Origin: Limanda limanda | Taxonomy: Eukaryota > Chordata > Actinopteri > Pleuronectiformes > Pleuronectidae | Length of the DNA: 64,000 bases | Assembly: GCF_963576545.1 (NCBI RefSeq) | Contig: NC_083658.1 | Span: 11,648,428 to 11,712,427, forward strand | Direction: 5' to 3' | In this document: piece after piece, positions 10,769 to 21,207 of the stretch | How the letters are laid out: the number at the start of each line of letters is the position of its first letter | Position numbering within the stretch: the first letter of the stretch is position 1 | The notes under the pieces: model-generated | The model's input: the letters and a program-made list of their open reading frames with translations, nothing else | What the model was told of the DNA's origin: nothing | The model's database searches: none | Program-made: the position numbers and the translations under genes

Positions 10769-12346
10769 TTATTGTGCTCCAATAAAAGCAGTTTTAGAAG
10801 AGCAGAAAATATGACTTTAAACTGGCTCGCTGCCACGGCTAGATTTGCTGCTGCCATATTGTTGCTGTTGCAGAATAGAGACGCTGCAGTCTCTCTTTAT
10901 TTGCCTTGATTTAAAAGCTTTTACAGCCATTACATTTTCACCGTGTTCCCTGACCCGCATCGCTGACAGAATACCTGTCGTAAAAAATAGGCTTTCTTTA
11001 CTCCTTATTTCTGTCCATGTACAGTTTCTACAAAATCTAGCCTCCTCTTTCTGCTGAACTCAAAACGAGGCCAAAGTGTGCATTGTGATGCCTATTGCAT
11101 CAAATTAGCTGCGGTTTTAATTTTCTCATCATATTAACCCTTCCATTAATCAAACTGCATCATCTCTACGCACATGCACATGCTGCGTGCACGTGGGCGT
11201 GCAAGCCTGTGTCATCTGTGAACACAGAGGCTCTCCAGATCATTAATCAACTCGAGGCACGGCAGCCAAGGGGCTTCCAAAATGTCAGGGGGGTGGAAGC
11301 CAGAGCTTGCAGTGCGCCGCGCTACGCCATGCTCCTACACCAGGGAGCTGATCGCAGCACATCACTCCCATATCGGTCCCAGATGGTGGGGAACAGCGGC
11401 GGCTCGGAAAAGAGGATGTACAGTACAGAGAGAAGCCAGCAAGTCTGCAGGAGCCTGCCAAGATGCTCTACATATTCTCACAAATTATGCCAGAACAAAA
11501 TTAAACTTTTTAATAGATCTGCAAGCTGATATCGGAAAGAGAATAAGCTTTGGTTTCAAGCAGCAGACAGTAGCTCAAAGCTTTTATTTTGGCGGGACAT
11601 GTATTTGATGCATCTATCAATGCATGCTGTGATTAGGCGACAGTAGGTGTAGAGGGAGGAAAACTACAGGACAAAATACAGGTTGAGAAAAGTGCTGGTG
11701 CACAAGCCAATAGATTTTACCAAAAATCTTGTACTTGCAGTTTCCAGGCAGTGCACACAACTTTGAATAGATTTGAAATGTGACAGAATGGGATCTATAG
11801 ACACACACACAAACTATGATGTTAATACAAAAAAACTAATTCTAGGTTGATGAAAACAATGATTCTTAGTGTGAGGTGATTATGCACTAATGAAAATATA
11901 ACTATGAATCTTGTATTGAATATATGCCGATCGATAAACCATACACGTTGGACCTTTAGTCAAATTCAGGAGAATTGAGTGGCAAACGATTTTAAATGCC
12001 AGGAGTCTGCCCTTAACTGTAGGTTCAATGAAGAGATATTCAGGGATAGAGAGACAAAAGAAGGAAGTAAAACCTCAATTATACTCAACTTTGTGGTTGC
12101 ACTTCCTCTCCTTCATTATTATAGGACAAACTCATACTTGGGTGTGAAAAAAAACATCACTAGCTGTACAGTCGCTTTATATACACCGTGTCACTGTTGT
12201 GTGTGTACCAGAGTGGATACATAGGGGGGGGAAGCTGCATTGGATGACAACTAGCCTGAGGTGTAGCATAAATAAGGGATGGTTAAGCCCAGCAATGCAC
12301 AGCTCGCCTCATGTGAAATAACCCAGAGGGGGTTTAACAAGCATGC

Positions 12347-12686
12347 ATGTGTTTGTGTGTCTGTCTGTATGTGTGAGTGTGTGTGTGAGGGCTGGTGGGC
12401 TTCGCATACACAAACAAATAAGAAAGAGCTTCGGCGCTTGGATGTCAGGTTCCTCCCTTCAGGAAATTGTTTTGCTCCTAATGCATTCCATACACAGCAA
12501 CACACACACACACATACACATGTGCACACGCTGGGATAATGTCTTCCCATAAGAGAAGACAAGCAAACTCAGCACAGTGATTTTGTTTTACCTCATTCAT
12601 CAACCGAGAACATCTGAATGCATACACACACACACACACACATACACGCACACACTCACACACACACACACACACGTACACACACT
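12347..12686. repeat. cluster of three GT/CA microsatellites
   Basis: An impure GT array (12347-12388), a CA array (12500-12520) and a longer impure CA array (12624-12686) lie within 340 bp. The GT and CA arrays are in opposite orientation and could pair as an inverted repeat. Confidence 0.85.
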
Positions 12687-13499
12687 CCCTACGCCTCATC
12701 TTTGTCCCCGTCCTTTGCACCAGAGATGGACATTATCTCGGTGTGCCCTTGTTTGAGTGTGAAACATTTTCATCTGCGATGACTCATTGCTCTGAGAGTA
12801 CACCAGCTGCCAAATGCCCAAGTGTGTGATCATGGCACAAAGCGTACAGAGGCAGGCGGTGGCTGGCCGAGAAGCCACGGCAATGAACTAATTAGGCTTT
12901 TAAACAGAGAAAAAGGCAACAGGCTTGAACTGCAGATGGCGTGCAGGGGGGAAATTGGTCAAATTTAGGGTTCAACATAAGATGCATCCTCGGGTGGGCG
13001 TCCTTTTCATGTTCAGATCATCCTATTGTTACTCTCTGAAATCGTCCGAGCCCTTTATGATCGGAAATTAATTTATAAAAAAGAAATACGGATATCATAG
13101 TCGTAGACGTTTGACAAATAAAATGACCTTTTACATACTCTCATCAATTCCATTTTTAACAAAGTGATTGATCCTGTTTTAGGTCGCCCATTCTGCAATA
13201 AAACACTCTGTTGACCTTGGTCGACTCCTTCACAGACAGTGCAGATGCTTGACAAACTTTTTCTTTGAGTTGCATAATGCAGTTTATGTAATAAATAACT
13301 TTCAGTATCTCTTATATGTATGTCCTGGAGTTGATGCATTCTTCGGTTTGTCATAATTCTCATAACGATTGATGAGGACTGAATACTGCGTGCCGATTCG
13401 GCGAGGAAAATTAAACTGGTTGCGTTTGACAGCAGCTCTGGCATTTGCAAAGTCTATTGCTGATGGCGGACAGTTGTTGTGCAATAGGAGTAGACTTGA

Positions 13500-13870
13500 C
13501 GTTGGCTAATTAATAATAATCATGAAATATGATTATTAAAATAATAAAAATTATCTATCAAAAATAATTAAACTATTAATTGAAGATGATCAGTAATCAA
13601 ATAACAATAAAACCACTAATGAGAAAATAGGAATTATCAATTAGAAAGTACAAGCTATCAATTAACAATGATAAGGTTATCAACCAAGAATAATGAAAAT
13701 AATTAGTCCAACACAATAAAATTATCAATTTAAGAATAATACTATCTATATTAATAATTGAGAAAGGGGGGCACCACCCTGGTTTCCCAGGGGCCAACGA
13801 TGTCAAGCTATAATTATCAGTCTCATAATGATAAATGTCAAATTAATAATGTCAATATTTTAATATTAAC
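13500..13870. repeat. degenerate AT-rich array
   Basis: Roughly 370 bp dominated by diverged versions of ATTATCAATTA and AATAATAATTA, with no clean period. It is interrupted at about 13768-13803 by a GC-rich patch containing GGGGGGCACCACCCTGG. The sharp contrast suggests the inside of an old mobile element or a decayed satellite. No coding content. Confidence 0.6.
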
Positions 13871-14003
13871 GATTACTTAATAAACAGTGAAGGCTTCTAA
13901 GTTCGAGCACAGGCGATCATAATCCAGCTGCAATCACATACATATGCACAAATAATCACAGACTACAGATACTTTAATTACAAAAGTATTTATTAAAAAG
14001 GGG

Positions 14004-14356
14004 AAATAAAGTTATAATGTTATTCAATGATTTATCATTTTAACAAGCTCCAATATTTCAAAGGTAAACACAGCAACAGCACTTATCACAATTCAGAAAA
14101 TACATGGACAACCTGCGGTCTACCTAGGTATGTCTGTCTCTATGTGTGTGTGTGTCTGTGTCAAAGTGTCTCTCTGTGTGTGTGTGTCTATGTGTGTGTG
14201 TGTGTGAAATAAAGTTAGTGTTATTTAATGATTCATCATCTTAACAAACTCCCATATTTCAAAGATAACAACAGCAGCTTATCACAATTTAGAACACGCA
14301 TGTAACCTCTGGTCCATCTATGTGTCTCTGTGTGTGTGTGTGTCTGTCTGTGTCTA

Positions 14357-14396
<40 letters not shown>
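14004..14396. repeat. 203-bp tandem duplication ending in GT arrays
   Basis: Unit 1 (14004-14206) and unit 2 (14207-14396) both begin AAATAAAGTTA, share TTCAAAG and ACAGCA segments and a TTATCACAATT motif, and end in GT microsatellites (14142-14206 and 14321-14396). The units have diverged by scattered substitutions and small indels. Unequal pairing at the GT arrays is a plausible origin. Confidence 0.8.
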
Positions 14397-14400
<4 letters not shown>

Positions 14401-14451
14401 AGAGAGAGAAAAAGAAGGGGGGTGGCGATGACGCGTAGTGACATCACATCT

Positions 14452-14637
14452 AAGATGGAGGCCGATCATGATTCGTGGAATCAAGGCCTAAAAACTCTCA
14501 AAATGGCGGATTGACTACAAAACAAGATGGCGGAGCCGTTATGAATTTAGAGCCAGGATGGGAGGAGAGAGAGCGCGGAGGCGTGGCAATAATAGACTCA
14601 AAATGGTGGGTTTATCTTAACGTTACCCAAAATGGAG
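14452..14637 (+). promoter_or_regulatory. cluster of five YY1-like motifs
   Basis: Five same-strand matches to the AAnATGG core lie within 186 bp: AAGATGGAG (14452), AAAATGGCGG (14500), AAGATGGCGG (14524), AAAATGGTGG (14600) and AAAATGGAG (14629). The third is a near-consensus YY1 site. Clusters of YY1 sites are known from promoters and from the leaders of some retroelements. Function here is inference only. Confidence 0.4.
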
Positions 14638-14851
14638 AATATGTTAATGACACCATGTGGCCGGAGCGCACACTGGTGGTCGTCACATGAATTACACAAA
14701 GGAAATTTTAGACAAAGAGAATTCTTATCTCTGCTTGGCTTTGGGGCCGGATGGTTTCCAGATGTGTTCAGCCTCTCTAAGCATAGATTTAACTATGTGA
14801 CATGACCTGTATTATAAATACAGGTCAGAAGTGTGTATAGGTCGGTTTAGA

Positions 14852-14853
<2 letters not shown>

Positions 14854-14899
<46 letters not shown>

Positions 14900-14900
14900 A
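14854..14900. repeat. (GA)n microsatellite
   Basis: A run of GA units with one AA interruption near its end. Confidence 0.9.
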
Positions 14901-14929
14901 CATGAGAAAACATGTAAGGAGAGTTCAAA

Positions 14930-16053
14930 GAAGCTCTTAAAAGTACGCCTGAGATGAGTTAACAGTGATTCACCCCTCAGCCCTCAAGCGAGCGTTGTGG
15001 GCCGAGGTTCTGATCGGTGAAATCACTGCAGACTCACACAGACGTTAACAGTGCGGGCGGAGGCGCTTCTCGCGGCCCTATTTACTTGCAACACAAAACA
15101 TTGCGATCAAGCCGGAAACCGGAAGTAGCGGCTCGGAGTAGTGGCCGGCTAAAACAATGGAACACGGAAGTTCCATCAACAAAATACACTCAAGTATTAA
15201 ATCAACACGCTACATATTAAAACTAACATCTGCCCAGACAACATAAGCCTCTTACTGTGACCGTGATTTCGTGGGTTGCCTGCGCCTCGGCGCGAATCTC
15301 CCGGAAGTCCAGTGAACAATGTCTTGGCCTCTCAGGCGAGCTCCCGTGAGCACCGCAGCTGGGCCGGACCGGAGCGGATCAGTCATGCTCCGTGACGGGA
15401 TGAAGCTTGGTCTTCTTCTGCAGGGATGTGCGGCTGCGTGGAGCCGGTTGAAGATCGTGTGGAAAAAGAATAAAAGTCCGTGTCTCACTCGTCCCGAGTG
15501 AGATTCCTGTTTTGTCTTTTCAAGTTAAAACCGGAAAAGTCCTTTCCAAAATAAAACGTCAACTAAGATAAAAGAATGAATGAATGAAATGAATTGAAAT
15601 GAATAAAACAAACGTCTAGTCGCCTCCTTAGTTACTGAGTCGTGTGGTTAGACCTCTTGAGGTCAGAAAACAACTTGAGCAGCGTGGAAAAGAAGAGGAC
15701 AAAGAGAGTCTCTTAAAAATACCGAGTTAACTAGTAGAACCCCGGAGGGGTTCTGTTGTCGCTTGGGCATCTGAGTGAAGAGAGAGAGAAGTCTGTGAGT
15801 TCAGCCCTTTTAAGTCATGTCTCAGGTGACTCCCCCCTGGGAGGAGGGGTCAGGGGTCAGTGTGGCCCTCCAGCCAATTGAGTTGTCAGGATTTGGCCCC
15901 CAGGGGCGGGCTTACCGTGGGGGACCAGGAAGTGACCTGCTGCCACATGGTGATAAGGGCCACATGCTGGATTTTTAAATGTAAGGGGTTTCCCGAGCCT
16001 GGCCTAAGGTTTTACAACTCTTTGTTCTAAGTCAGGACTCTACCCCAACACAG
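14930..16053. other. CpG-rich unclassified segment, possible retroelement LTR or promoter DNA
   Basis: This 1.1 kb is markedly richer in CG than its neighbours. On the minus strand it begins TGTGTTGGGGTAGAGTCC and has a TTAAAAGG box near 15809-15816, followed by C/T-rich sequence. That is reminiscent of an LTR start and core promoter. I found no matching second copy, primer-binding site, target duplication or coding region, so this is only a suggestion. No protein-coding similarity was seen on either strand. Confidence 0.3.
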
Positions 16054-19000
16054 TCATTGTGATGCAATAGATGATAGCGTCGTCAATCAGCCCAGCCCTA
16101 ATGCACCCTAGAGTCTTCATTGTTTATTCATTGAATGATGCCCAGCTCGCCGTCGGCAATTAATATCGAGTTGCCCTTGGGTGAGGTTCCCTCCCGCTCA
16201 GAGAAGATTTCTGTGGTTGCTCTGGGCGGCCTTCAGGTGTGAGTGTGTAACTGAGTGAATCTGAAGCATGACATGTTGCACAAAGCTCAACTCTTTCTGG
16301 AATAATGAAGATCAGAATGATTTCTACTCTTCCTCTGCTGGGAGGCCACGTTATCTGCTTACGCTCAGGTGCCAGCTCTCTCTGCGCTGTAGAGAAGTGT
16401 CTGTTTGTTCTTTTGGTATTATTTTCAATTACTTATTTATTGACTCCTTAAAATGATTCCTAAATCAAATTACATCATACTTCTGCATCTTCAATCTGGC
16501 TTCTGTTTGTCACCATTCACCATAAAACATTTTCGCCAATTCTTTCGAGTCATGTCACTCTCACTGCTTACAACCGTACAACTATATCTATCGGGGGTCC
16601 AGTTCAGGTGTGTGTCGGAGAAACAGAGATTATTTTATTTTTAAAAGTGAAACTGCTTCATTCAGTGATTTTACTGTTTTCTTTTTATTGGATCCATTTT
16701 TCTTTGAGAGGGAGAAATCTCTTGTTTAACAAAGACGACATAACCTCTCATGAACCCTTACTAGCTTAGCAGAAATTATCGGGGAAGGGACGCGTCTCGA
16801 CTTTCAATTAAAAAAAAGGGTCAAACATATGCGATGATAGACAACCTCTTGTTGTCAAGCAGCAGCAGCCGGTCCCCAGCTGGAGGCTATTCTCACCCAG
16901 CTGGACACGGTATGCACTTGTGGAGCACTGCTGGAAAATCCCTGCCTGAGGGGTTGAACAATGTGTGGTAAAAGGTTAAGTCCCATGGAAAGGTATCATT
17001 AGTTCCTTTAAAGTGATGGTTACCCCTGCTGAGAGTCGCTGTGTGTACATCAGTGTCCTGACAGTTAGAAAGACTGCAGTAGCTGTGGGATTGCTCAGAG
17101 AGAAAGTGACTGTGAGGATTCAACGGAAGTGCCATATAACTTTTTTTCCCTGGCAACTCCACACTCGTATATAGTGTAACTATGACAACCCAGGAAGCAA
17201 TGGTTAGGCGTGACAAGAGTGAAAGTCTTGTGTGTGAGATGTCAATGATTTCTGTCAATTAAAGACCGCTCTAAAAAGCCATGCTGACAGCCAAATTCAA
17301 ATTTAATAACTTCACAGATGAGCCAAAACATAAGGACCGTTCCCGCCTAATAGGCTGCTTGTCCTTCATGTGCCGCCAAAATAGTTCTGATTGGCTGAGG
17401 GATGGACTGAAGGTGCCTGCTGGTATCCCGCGACAAGTTGATGCAGATTCAAGTACATAATTATAAAATTATCAATGTCAGTGGTCACAAAGTTTTAGCT
17501 TATGGGTGCAAATGTCCGTTTAACTAAGGGCATTTTTACACCTACCCTGTTTGGTCGAGACCATACGATTTTTTGGCAATAACAGGTGTGAAAGGTTCCT
17601 TGGACCGTGGTTCTGACCAATGGACCAAAATTTATACCAGCCAAAAGAGGCTGTCTCCTCCCAGATCAAACTGAACAATGGCGCAGTTGAAATCACTTTT
17701 TTTGGATAGCTCAGACTTTTGGATCAATTTTCCGGGAATCAAGATATCACTCAGGATGACAGGGTTTCTTTGTTGCTTCGCCTTTGACGATATGTTGTTA
17801 TATGTATGAACAATCTTTATTTGGTGCATTCAAACTCGTGTTGAGTACCACCTGAAAACTGGCGACACTCATAGCAACACCGTCATGATTTTACAGTGGC
17901 GACAAAATTAACGAAATGAACCGCTTCATTCATTGTCCCCATTCAAACGGAGAGACTACTCGCTGAATTGACGACACGCCAACGCTACATGACCATTTGT
18001 CTTTGATCTTTGTGGTCAGTTGCACTGCACAGTTGAAAGAACATTATCTCTGCTGGCACACACATGCTGGACAACATAATCAGTCCTCCTTCACCTTGTC
18101 ACCGTGGAGACACATTTTCAGTGGGACAACAACACACTTTATAATGATAACAAGTGGAAAAACCGGAAGAGGCAACAGGTTGCCATATTTCAAACTAAAA
18201 GCCTTGCACTTTTGTTTCCCTTCCATTAGTCCATCTCGTGGTGTGAAAGTGAAGAGCGTCTGAGCTGATATCCTGTGACACTTCCCAATCCCAGCATTTG
18301 ACTCAGACCTTTTAGGGCTTAACACGTCTTAAATGCTTGTCAAATCCCATGAGACAATGCAGCAGGTATTCAATTCTGGCAGAGCGAAATCCGCCTCCAT
18401 TTACACTGTGAAATGTGAAAGGTCCTGCGAGGGGAAGCGGGGCAGGAAGGGAAACGTCTCCGCTTGCAAAATGGCAAGCTGCGACTTCTCCACTCATGTC
18501 GACTATATGTATATATTTCACGCTTTCATGCTGCCATTTGTATAGACTTTGACTTCTGCGCCAGTTTGAAGCGGAGCCTGAACATGGTTATGATGTGATG
18601 CTTCGGGGTTCGTATGAGGTGTTTAGTCTGTTTTAAAATGCAACGACTATTCATCCTTTGAAAGCTTGTCATTTGATCCCTTATGTCAGTTTTTTAAAAT
18701 TTTTAGATTAAAAACTCTCCTGAGGATCCCATTTGAGTTGGGGGGGAAAAAGCTGGCTCTGACAGTGACTTGTGGGCTAAAGAGTGTCTTACCCATTCTT
18801 CTGTTGGAGGCTCTTTAGAGCTAATGATTTATGGGCGATGCGTCAGGGCCTAATTGGATCTTTGAAGTACCTATCCCCTTCGTCTGAGTGGCTTTAATGG
18901 CGGGGAACTGCTGCGATACCTTGATGTGCTGCTCCAGCTCTCTCTCACTCTCCCACTTGCTCTTACGGTATTGTATAGAGATGCCCGATCGCACGCCCCT

Positions 19001-20143
19001 ACATCCACACTCACACACACACACAAACATTAGACATATCTCCCTGGAGAGACGTTGCCAGGCAACAGGCAGTAGCACACCCCTCCCTTCCCTTCCCTCA
19101 TCCATTTCTTGTTATTATATTTTTCTTATCTTAAGCTGCTACCATACGTGAAAGGAAGAGAAAGAGATCATGTAAAAGCAACATTCCCTTTTGGTGGCAT
19201 TTGTTTTCTGACATGCATACTGCATATGAATTCTGTCAATATAATGTATATAAATCTATATATGCAATGGATCAATTAGGGTTTTGATGCTATTGGCCTG
19301 CTTAGCAGTCATATGTCTGCAAGTGCATATTCCTATTGACCTCTTTTGATTGTGCAAAAGTGGATGAACCTTCAGTTTGTCATCACAGGCACAGTGCAGT
19401 CACATAACCGAGGCTCCGAGCCACAGCCCCGCAGCTCCAGCTCCAAAATTTCACATTTGTTATTGTGGTCGGACACAGCTCAGTGGGCGCCTCACTCACA
19501 GACATCAACATAACACCCCTCTCGCCCATAAACGGATGATCACGCCGCTCACTGGGCTGGCAGCGGTCTTCAATTTTGGGTTTTCAAATTGGAAAAAACA
19601 TGGCAACTGTTTTGTTTTGGGGGGTCCAGTTTCCCATTAAACGACCAGTCGACGTTGGTTCCTGAATCAATGTGAGGGGAGAGATGCGGTTGCATAATAA
19701 CATCGCGTTGTTGAAGATTAGTGGAGTTATTGGAGAGAATCTAGCTTAATCTGACCTCCCGCAGGGTTCACAAATTGGTCTCGGATAGCTGGTGCAGCAA
19801 AGCACGAATCAGCAGGTGGGTGTAATTCTTGTTCCACACGTGAAATGTCCTTAAGGAAGATAAAAACAAGCGATACATGTGGGAAAATTTTATCATATGT
19901 CACACATCATTCATTAGACAGTAAATTGAACAGTCCGGTGAATAAGAGTCAGAGTGATGTCCCTTGATAAATATTGTTTTAAAAGCCAAAATATGTCGTA
20001 TTGTATGTTTTTACAGTGTGGGGTGATGTCTTTCACATTAAAGTAGTAAATTATTGTTGAAATAAGTGTGTTGCTTTTTAGTTTTGAAACTATGATTTTT
20101 AGGGGGCTTCGTTGCTCGTAGTTAAAAATGGAGGTCAGCTTTA
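16054..20143. other. non-coding DNA, no gene recognised
   Basis: Mostly unique sequence. A dispersed-repeat fragment is suggested at 17318-17400, and fragments near 17525-17640 (ACAGGTGTGAAAGG) look like old class II debris. A/T homeobox-like motifs such as GCAATTAATATCGAG (16157-16171) sit in an otherwise unremarkable stretch. No exon was recognised. Confidence 0.5.
17318..17400. mobile_element. fragment of a dispersed vertebrate repeat
   Basis: The start GATGAGCCAAAACATAAGG followed by CCTAATAGGC and GTGCCGCCAAAATAG matches a dispersed repeat I recognise from fish and other vertebrates, which normally reads GAGCCAAAACATTA, then CCTAATA, then GCCGCCAAAACAG. Class is unassigned; the boundaries are approximate. 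Confidence 0.45.
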
Positions 20144-20165
20144 CTGGACAGCAGAGGTGGGACCA

Positions 20166-20330
20166 AGTCATTTTTTTGCAAGTCCCAAGTAAGTCTCAAG
20201 TCTTTGCCCTCAAGTCCCGAGTCAAGTCCCAAGTCAAGACAGGCAAGTCCCGAGTCAAGTCCAAAGTCAAGACTGACAAGTCTCAAGTCAAGTCCAAGTC
20301 CTGCAGTTTGAGTTTCGAGTCCTTTCAAGT
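20166..20330. repeat. CAAGTC-type minisatellite, left subterminal
   Basis: Repeated CAAGTCCCGAGT / CAAGTCCAAAGT / CAAGTCTCAAGT units. The related run at 21680-21835 lies at the other end of the same hAT element. These are probably amplified transposase-binding subterminal repeats. Confidence 0.75.
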
Positions 20331-20851
20331 CCTTTTGATCATAGAGTCATAATATATTTACACAGATCATGTATGCTTTTAAAATCTTTATTTATTTATT
20401 TATTTATTAAAACTTGCGGGAGCCGCTCCTATGCAGTGCAAAAAAGGACAAGGGCTCATAAATCCAATCCAAAAACAGTTATTTTTAATTAAAGGAGATC
20501 TTTACAAATTTAAGTGCAATGACATTAAACATGTCAAACATTAAACATTTAAAATGTCAACACAACTTTTAAGAACTTTTGGGAGGACATGTCAAGACAT
20601 GAACCACATGACAGCTAAAATAAAAAGTTAAAATGCCACTGTCCCACTGTATATTTAAACTTTTGGTTAAACTTTGGTCCATCTTTCGAGCACTAGTCTA
20701 CAAACATCTTGTTGAGATTGAGCAGCAGCTGATTTTCAAGGTGAGTAGAGCTCATCCGGGTTCACTTTGCAGTGAACAGCAATCCAGCACAGCTGAAGAG
20801 TCACCCACAGGCGGGTGAGGCAGGTAGGCCAGTAGGCTATTGAGTTTCAGG

Positions 20852-20990
20852 CAGTGTTGTCCATCAACGCGTTCAAAAGAACGCGTTCATTGAACACGTT
20901 CATTTTTATGAGAACGTTGAACTGAACGCAACTTAATGACAAATAATGAATTTGAACGGTAAACACGTTCATATTATCTGAGGTCAAGCT
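20852..20990. mobile_element. start of a nested CAGTGTTG-ended repeat
   Basis: Beginning CAGTGTTGTCCATCAACGCG, this is followed by several copies of AACGCGTTCA and AACACGTTCA in both orientations, a dispersed repeat type I know from fish. The far end was not located, so the extent is a minimum. Confidence 0.45.
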
Positions 20991-21192
20991 GAAACGTTAC
21001 GTAATGTTTTCCTTCTCCTGAGGAGAGACGCTGTCTAAAACAAATGCTTGCACCATGTCGTTGTGATCGTTGTTGTGTTTATTTGAAATGAAATGCAGTC
21101 TTACAGGGCAAAATACCGTCTGAAAGTTGCAATTCCGTTTTTCAACTTTTTTTTGTTGAAGGGGGGGGCTCTTGCATAGAGCCCCAAATATG

Positions 21193-21207
21193 CTAGGGCC
21201 GCCCCTG
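21193..21207. mobile_element. isolated hAT terminus nested in the 20.15-21.85 kb element
   Basis: CTAGGGCCGCCCCTG is the inverse of CAGGGGCGGCCCTAG, a recognisable hAT end, preceded by a G-rich run at 21161-21168. The next 8 bases, TGTAGCGC, occur again about 260 bp downstream. I could not find the partner terminus. Confidence 0.45.

Larger units (their letters stand above)
9181..13489. other. non-coding DNA with CA/GT arrays, no gene recognised
   Basis: Mostly unique sequence. It includes a 19-base G tract (10750-10768) and GT/CA arrays near 12347-12388, 12500-12520 and 12624-12686. Frames crossing these arrays give artefactual Cys/Val or His/Thr repeats. No exon, transposon terminus or RNA gene was recognised. 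Confidence 0.5.

Noticed and set aside
14930..16053. Endogenous retrovirus solo LTR
   Set aside because: Only a TG-like start and a TATA-like box were seen. No TG...CA pair with a target duplication and no coding region, so I kept it as unclassified.
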